Source: Oligoflexales bacterium
GTDB taxonomy: Bacteria; Bdellovibrionota_B; Oligoflexia; Oligoflexales; Bog-1112
DNA: 57,687 nucleotides
Reading direction: 5' to 3'
NCBI GenBank assembly: GCA_017985985.1
Contig: JAGNWK010000007.1
Location: forward strand, 1-57,687
The position numbers were made by a program, and so were the translations under genes. A model generated the notes under the pieces. That model was not told the origin of the DNA and made no database searches. It saw nothing but the letters and a program-made list of their open reading frames with translations. This document shows positions 51,422 to 57,687 of the stretch, piece by piece (positions within the stretch are counted from its first letter, which is position 1; each line of letters starts with the position of its first letter).

Positions 51422-52222
51422 ATGAAGCATGTAAAACAGATTCGAATAGATGTAGAGGATGGTCGATGGGAGGAAGCTCTCGTCGAGGTGGAGGAACTAC
51501 TGTCGTTGGGGCCATCTAATCTAGAGGCGCTGAAAATTAAAGCCTTTTTGTATGGGGCCCAAGGACAATTTAAGTTAGAAAGTGTCATCTGGAGGAAGGT
51601 CCTTGAATTAGATCCAGATGATGTTCAAGCCCAGCAGTTTTTCCAAAGAGCGTATCAAGAAGAGAGAGAGAACTTTTATTTTACCGATGAATTGCCCTCA
51701 GGTGGGAAGCGATTTTTGGCGTATTCTAGGGCGATTGTTTATGCTTCTTTCCTAGGGTTATTGGGTTGTGCTCTTTTTCTTCTCTACTCGCATCTGGTTC
51801 GATATAGTTCTAAGGCTGTGAATATAGAAGTGTCTCTGGCTTTTTTCTTAGTGCTCGTTCTTCTTCCTTGGGTCTTTATTGTTTTTGCCTATCTGAAGTC
51901 CCTGAGAGAAGTTTTTGTAACTCGAGATGGGCTCCGATTTTCTACCCTTCTCAAGAGTTACTCTATTGGGTGGCAAGATATTGAGAAGTTTTATTTGACT
52001 TATAATACGTCGGGGAAGGCCTGGCGTGGGAATCTTTCACTGGTGTTTGTGCCTAAAGATCAGGCTGGCCATCTGGTAGAAGTGGATATAGATGGGCAGA
52101 CTTCTTCAATAAAATCACCTCACTACTTTCTTAGGGAAGTCGTCTGCATGTATGGCGGTGAACCTATCTGCTTACGCCGAGAGAATCTCCGCTTGAGCGA
52201 TAAACCTATGATCCTATTTTGA
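51422..52222 (+). CDS. TPR-containing membrane protein, unknown function
   Basis: 266 residues. The N-terminal about 80 residues are TPR-like (DGRWEEALVEVEELLSLGPS, then ALKIKAFLYGAQGQFKLESV). Two hydrophobic helices follow (AIVYASFLGLLGCALFLLY and LAFFLVLVLLPWVFIVFAYL). The C-terminal domain, FVTRDGLRFSTLL to SIGWQDIEKFYL, resembles a bacterial PH-like (bPH2) domain. The start has only a weak ribosome-binding site. It follows the LysM lipoprotein by 34 bases and may be cotranscribed. Confidence 0.65.
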   Translation: MKHVKQIRIDVEDGRWEEALVEVEELLSLGPSNLEALKIKAFLYGAQGQFKLESVIWRKVLELDPDDVQAQQFFQRAYQEERENFYFTDELPSGGKRFLAYSRAIVYASFLGLLGCALFLLYSHLVRYSSKAVNIEVSLAFFLVLVLLPWVFIVFAYLKSLREVFVTRDGLRFSTLLKSYSIGWQDIEKFYLTYNTSGKAWRGNLSLVFVPKDQAGHLVEVDIDGQTSSIKSPHYFLREVVCMYGGEPICLRRENLRLSDKPMILF

Positions 52223-52282
52223 TTAATAGGATATCAGCGTTCGAAGGCCAGAGTTTTTTTCTACTTTTCTCCCCCATCCCCC

Positions 52283-52310
52283 TTGACAAGAGCGACTCCA
52301 ACACTATGTT
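52283..52310 (+). promoter_or_regulatory. groESL promoter (sigma-70/sigma-32-like)
   Basis: TTGACA (52283-52288) and TATGTT (52305-52310) are 16 bases apart. The wider CCTTGAC...CACTATGTT fits a sigma-32-type heat-shock promoter of the CTTGA/CTAT kind. No CIRCE dyad (TTAGCACTC-N9-GAGTGCTAA) was found, so HrcA control is unlikely; rpoH is in this window. Confidence 0.55.
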
Positions 52311-52391
52311 TCCTCCTGCATAAGCTAGCAGTTAGGCTGCTTACTTAATTTCTATTCATCGCACTATCTATAAGTTCAAGGAGTCATTTTA

Positions 52392-52691
52392 ATGGAAACG
52401 TTTAAAATTAGGCCGCTGCACGATCGCATTCTTGTCAAACGCATTGATTCAGAAGAAAAAACAAGCGGTGGTATTATTATCCCAGATAACGCCAAAGAAA
52501 AACCAATGGAAGGCAAGGTTGTTTCTGTTGGTCAAGGAAAACGGCTTGAAAATGGAACTGTCCAGAAAATGGAAGTGAAAGCTGGTGATACGGTTCTGTT
52601 CGCTAAATACGCTGGTAGCGAAGTGAAAATAGGTGGTGTAGAGCACCTCGTGATGAGAGAAGAAGATCTGCTCGGTGTTGTCGAGAGATAA
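52392..52691 (+). CDS. groES: Co-chaperonin GroES
   Basis: 99-residue lid of the GroEL cage. It begins [19 protein letters not shown] and has the mobile loop [43 protein letters not shown] and [11 protein letters not shown]. Start has AAGGAG upstream. groEL follows 47 bases later. Confidence 0.98.
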   Translation: METFKIRPLHDRILVKRIDSEEKTSGGIIIPDNAKEKPMEGKVVSVGQGKRLENGTVQKMEVKAGDTVLFAKYAGSEVKIGGVEHLVMREEDLLGVVER

Positions 52692-52714
52692 TCTGTTTTT
52701 TCAATCAAACATAA

Positions 52715-54385
<1,671 letters not shown>

Positions 54386-54392
54386 TCCAACG

Positions 54393-54481
54393 CTTGTAAA
54401 CACAGTCTTTTGTGCTTACAAGACCCTTCAAAAAAACTCGCCCACCCCAAAACATCCCGAATTTCGGGTGCACATTTGGGG
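54393..54481 (+). other. Structured 3' UTR of groEL (hairpins)
   Basis: CTTGTAA (54393-54399) pairs with TTACAAG (54416-54422), with an inner CACA/TGTG. CCCCAAA (54445-54451) pairs with TTTGGGG (54475-54481), enclosing CCCG/CGGG (54456-54459 with 54465-54468). These precede the final terminator stem. Confidence 0.45.
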
Positions 54482-54499
54482 CGTCTGAGGCACGGAATT

Positions 54500-54537
54500 G
54501 GCCCTAGTTGGATTTCTCCAGCTAGGGCCTTTTTTTT
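54500..54537 (+). terminator. Rho-independent terminator of groESL
   Basis: GGCCCTAGTTGGA (54500-54512) pairs with TCCAGCTAGGGCC (54517-54529), 13 bp with one T-G and a 4-base loop, followed by eight T residues. One of the strongest terminators in the window. Confidence 0.92.
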
Positions 54538-54556
54538 AAACAAATATGGATGTCCT

Positions 54557-55638
54557 TCATTTGAGAAGTTTGTAGAGGTGATCGTAACAAGTCCAATATT
54601 TCGCTGGGGTTTGAATGAAGAATGGTCTTGTCAACGATTCCTTGTTTTCGAAACGGTTTGCTTTCTTAAGCCAGGTAAAGAAGCAACCTCCTAGGCCACT
54701 GAAATCACCCCATGCGTGGGCATTCGTAAAGAGAAGGTTGTTGTAGTCTAGCAAAATCCGATCAGGAAACTTTAGCATATATTCGGTAGCTAAAGCTTGA
54801 TCGTCTTCTTGTACTTCAGTCTGTAGATATTCAAACATTTTAAGAAGATCTTCGACATAACCTGTAATCATGCCTGAATTGAGATTATTGAATTGTAATT
54901 TATTTCCATCATAACCTTCTCTTTTTTTGAGAGACTTCATTGCGCTTGTCCATTCATCAGAGAAGTTGCCATTGCCCACCTCAACTGCTCTTGCCTTTCT
55001 GGAACCGTCCTGTACAAAGTCGCCTGGCTTGTGGAGTTCCATCGGCCTAACACAGCATGCTTTTTCGGTGGACATAACTATGCGGTGCTTTCCATTCCAA
55101 TAGGATAGGCGGAGGTAGTCACCTATAAATTGTTCTGGGGATCCGTTGGCGAAAATATCCCGAGAGTCAATGAGAACGACAATTTTTTGCTTTTCCAACT
55201 TTTTCAGGTGTTTTTCGTATTCAACAAATTTTGTCCCGAATCCTTCATACTTCATACCCTGTCCAATAACTTCGAAATCCCAATCCCATCGTTTGAGAGT
55301 CGTTTTTAACTTTTCTAAATTTTTGTGACCGATAACATTTTCGAAAATTATGACTTGAGGTTTAGGTAGTGGATCTGGTAGATCAGGAATCGCTAAAAAC
55401 CGTTGGTTTACCCCTCCAGAGCACTCCCATTGCTGAAGGCGTGCTCCGTCATTACGCTTCCAATCTTTGATGTTGATACATTTCCCAGGACTGAACGTTT
55501 CAATCTGATAGTAGTTGTCATTCTGTACAAATTTGAATTGTTGGTTATCAGTGTGTAAGCAGTCCCATTGATGCAATGCCGCTCCATTGCTCTTGTTGCG
55601 GTCAGATACATCCAGGCATTTTCCGCTGTCTGCGCATT
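54557..55638 (-). pseudogene. 5'-truncated ricin-lectin plus PLOD-type glycosyltransferase gene
   Basis: The reading frame runs beyond the TTG at 55576 to about 55638 with ADSGKCLDVSDRNKSNGAAL, a ricin-B lectin pattern, then QWDC and QQWECSGG repeats (QxW motifs). The C-terminal part is glycosyltransferase-like (procollagen galactosyl/lysyl-hydroxylase GT type): FEVIGQGMKYEGFGTKFVEY, IVVLIDSRDIFANG near residue 130 and GGCFFTWL. The start codon and signal peptide are lost at the IS66 junction. The combination looks eukaryote-like and may have been a secreted or host-directed enzyme. Any product would have to start from a fortuitous codon. Confidence 0.65.
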
Positions 55639-55639
55639 C

Positions 55640-56888
55640 CAGAAAGAGACCTAAAAGAAGACCTCTCCCAGAAATTCTTCCGAGGGAAGAGATTATCTAC
55701 GATCTCTCTGAAGAAGAAAAAATTGGAAAAAGAAAAATAGGAGAGGAAATCTCAGAACAGTTAAAATGGGAACCTGCAAAAGTCAGTGTTATAAGAAACA
55801 TCCGCTATAAATACTCGACAGAAAATGACGGTATTATCACCGCGCCAATGCCCCCACAGCCTATACCTAAAAGTATGGCAACACCTGGTCTTTTGGCTCA
55901 AATTGCAATTTCCAAATATGCAGACGCTCTACCTTTATACAGACAAGAGAACATTTTCAAGCGATTTGGTATCGATATTTCAAGAGCAACCATGGCTCAA
56001 TGGATGATCAAAGTTGGGGAACTTTTAAGACCAATTTACTTATCTCTCGAAGATGATGTCATCGCATCCAGATATGTTCAGTGCGATGAAACAAAAGTTC
56101 AGGTTCTTAAAGAACCCGACAGACGTGCAGAAAATTTATCCTATCTGTGGGTGAGAGTCGGCTTTTGTGATTGGGGTAAAATCGTCCTGTTCCATTACAG
56201 TCCATCTCGCAGTGGTGAAATAGCATCCACAATATTAACAGGTTTTAAAGGATATCTTCAAACAGACGGATACTCTGCTTATGACAGCGCCCAACTTCAC
56301 CTTGAAGTTGTGAGACTGGCTTGTTTTGCTCATGCGAGGAGAAAATTCTTCGATATTATCAAAGGAAGCAAATATCCAAAAAAAGAAACTCTAGCTCAAC
56401 AGGCCCTAGAGTACATAGGCCATCTCTATAAAATTGAGAAAGAAATTCGAGGAAAATCCCCTGATCTTCGTTATCAAGCACGACAAGAAAAATCAGTCCC
56501 AATTTTGACTGAACTAAAATCATGGCTTGATAAAAACTTCATGACTGTCCCACCTAAATCTCCGACAGGAATGGCCTTCAAATATTTGGACAAACAGTGG
56601 GATAAATTGGAGAGATATGTTGACAACGGAATTTTGGAGATCGACGACGACATTGTCGAAAATGCCATCAGACCTTTTGCCTTAGGAAGAAAAAATTGGC
56701 TCTTCTCTGATACTCCTAAAGGGGCGGAAGCCAGCAGTATCATCTATAGTCTCATTGAAACAGCTAAAGCTAATCATATTGAGCCGTTTTCTTACCTCAC
56801 TTATGTTTTAGAAAAAATCCCACTTTGTAAAAATACAGATGAGATTGCTCTGCTACTACCTCAGTTCTACAAAAAAGCATCCGTATAA
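55640..56888 (+). pseudogene. IS66 transposase TnpC, 5'-truncated
   Basis: About 415 residues recognisable, where a full IS66 TnpC is over 500. The intact part begins RKRPKRRPLPEILPREEIIY and carries the IS66 sequence IGEEISEQLKWEPAKVSVIR. The DDE residues follow: Asp in VQCDETKVQVL, Asp in LQTDGYSAYD, and the Glu in DDIVENAIRPFALGRKNWLF. The C-terminus ends IEPFSYLTYVLEKIP, typical of the family. The N-terminal zinc-binding and leucine-zipper part is absent, so it is unlikely to be active. An open frame extends upstream to 55587 only because antisense lectin DNA is open in that frame. Confidence 0.8.
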
Positions 56889-56923
56889 CTCCTACATCAA
56901 GGTGTGGTTTCCTAAGCGCTTAC
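55640..56923 (+). mobile_element. Left-truncated IS66-family insertion sequence
   Basis: The region from about 55640 to CGCTTAC at 56917-56923 has the IS66 right end (IS66 termini read GTAAGCG inward). The left end and the N-terminal part of the transposase gene are missing, as are tnpA and tnpB. The right end interrupts an IS1634-like gene; the left end abuts the lectin/glycosyltransferase pseudogene. Confidence 0.75.
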
Positions 56924-57597
56924 TTTTTTTCACAATAAAGTTTGTTGTCTGCAACCAAGATTGCATCGGATTTCTTAAAATTTACGCTCTCTTTTAGTTC
57001 TGCGCAGCGAGATGTGAATATGACATTGTCTGATGCATTCCCATTATGACAGCACATTGCTAATGGAATTCCCTCGTCATGTGAGACCAGGAGCTCTTGA
57101 ACAATCTGAGGAAGGTCCGGACGATGATCTTTAGAATATCCATGGGTAACACGAACGGCATTCTCATCGGTATCTTCATACTTCTCACCCGTTACATAAA
57201 ATGAGGTCGTATCTAAACTCAGTATCTGCGTATTCACACCCTCAACCTGTGCAACTTTCATTGCAAGATGAGCAAAAAAACCCTCGCATCCAAACTTATG
57301 GATCTTATCCAAACTTCTACCAAGCTTATGGCGATTGAAATGCTCTGCTTCAACCCCATCTCGAAATAGGTCTTCTACAGGAATTTGCTTAAAAAATTGG
57401 GGTGTCAGACTTAGCGGGCGATTGGTAAAATCAAGCCCATTAATGATCATTCCTGCAACAGATTCACCTTCACTGATCTCTTCACAGGCGTCACTGCCTA
57501 ACAACTCATCAATCATGGCGACTAGCTGTAAGTCTTTTATCACTCCGGCAACAATCCCATGGTGGTCCAGTCTTTTGGCCTCTGCTAATCCATCCAC
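56920..57597 (-). pseudogene. IS1634-family (IS4-like) transposase, 3'-truncated by IS66
   Basis: 225 residues of a protein that is normally about 550. It has the DUF4277-type N-terminus (HHGIVAGVIKDLQLVAMIDELLG, in parts) and the catalytic Asp region LSLDTTSFYVTGEKYE. It stops at VADNKLYCEKK, where family members continue (compare VADSALYTEENL). The TAA stop (56922-56920) lies within the GTAAGCG terminus of IS66, so the insertion supplied the stop. GTG 57597 has GGAGG 6 bases upstream. The remaining bases, 57598-57687, carry only the ribosome-binding site and perhaps the element's terminal repeat. Confidence 0.75.
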
Positions 57598-57687
57598 TTC
57601 AAACCTCCTTTATCGAGACAAGAAGGCTTTTATAACAGATAGTTAAAATTTAAAAAAGAGGCTCTAGAGGCTGATCAATGTGGGATA

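Noticed and set aside
52223..52391. CIRCE/HrcA operator before groES
   Set aside because: No TTAGCACTC-N9-GAGTGCTAA dyad or close variant was found; only a promoter-like pair.
55587..55639. N-terminal codons of the IS66 transposase frame
   Set aside because: This stretch is antisense lectin sequence left at the junction, not IS66; the transposase proper begins near 55640.

Overview
The window reads as chromosome of a Gram-negative diderm of moderate GC. Supporting genes are for LPS-core-type glycosyltransferases, many lipoproteins plus LspA, a Pal/OmpA lipoprotein, an outer-membrane beta-barrel, meso-DAP synthesis (dapA, dapB) and peptidoglycan recycling (amgK/murU pair, mpl, ldcA, an M14 peptidase). 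A membrane-anchored RNase Y, a ClpC-type ATPase, RpoH and a consensus sigma-54 promoter together fit the former Deltaproteobacteria, most plausibly Bdellovibrionota/Oligoflexia. That placement is inference; there is no rRNA in the window.

Layout. 1-6.99 kb: partial rsmH, a LysM lipoprotein, two glycosyltransferases, a small sigma-54-driven transcription unit, murU-like and amgK, then rpoH. 6.97-18.8 kb (+ strand): lipid kinase, queE, class III aminotransferase, valS, pgk, a polytopic membrane protein, tpiA, dapA, dapB and a methyltransferase-like gene. 18.8-31.8 kb (- strand): large exported protein, divergent pyruvate kinase, psd with a lyase-like partner, outer-membrane protein, rny, pal, mpl and ldcA. 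31.9-42.1 kb: second GT9 enzyme, OppA-type binding protein, two lipoproteins, lspA, clpC-like ATPase and an exported zeta-toxin-like protein. 42.2-52.2 kb: three tRNAs, mdh, an SR-rich protein, scpB/scpA, M14 peptidase, queA, an HTH protein, a second LysM lipoprotein and a TPR membrane protein. 52.3-54.5 kb: groES-groEL with promoter and a strong terminator. 54.5-57.7 kb: mobile-element scrap: a 5'-truncated ricin-lectin/glycosyltransferase gene, a truncated IS66 and an IS1634-like transposase cut by the IS66 end.

The intergenic spaces carry a dispersed palindromic element (about 13.84, 33.01, 45.03 and 49.31/49.43 kb). At least two copies sit inside a second short repeat whose uninterrupted form is seen at 15.56 kb. 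Other unexplained structure includes a sigma-54 unit containing an ATG-TAA start-stop, a long stem before tpiA, operator-like dyads at 43.77 and 46.94 kb, phased GAACA boxes in the pal leader, and a three-hairpin groEL 3' UTR.

Functionally the window links envelope building and peptidoglycan recycling with lower glycolysis (tpiA, pgk, pyruvate-kinase-like), lysine/DAP synthesis, queuosine tRNA modification (queE, queA), chromosome condensation (scpAB) and heat-shock proteostasis (rpoH, clpC-like, groESL). Start codons are chosen by ribosome-binding site and family alignment and often differ from the longest open frame.
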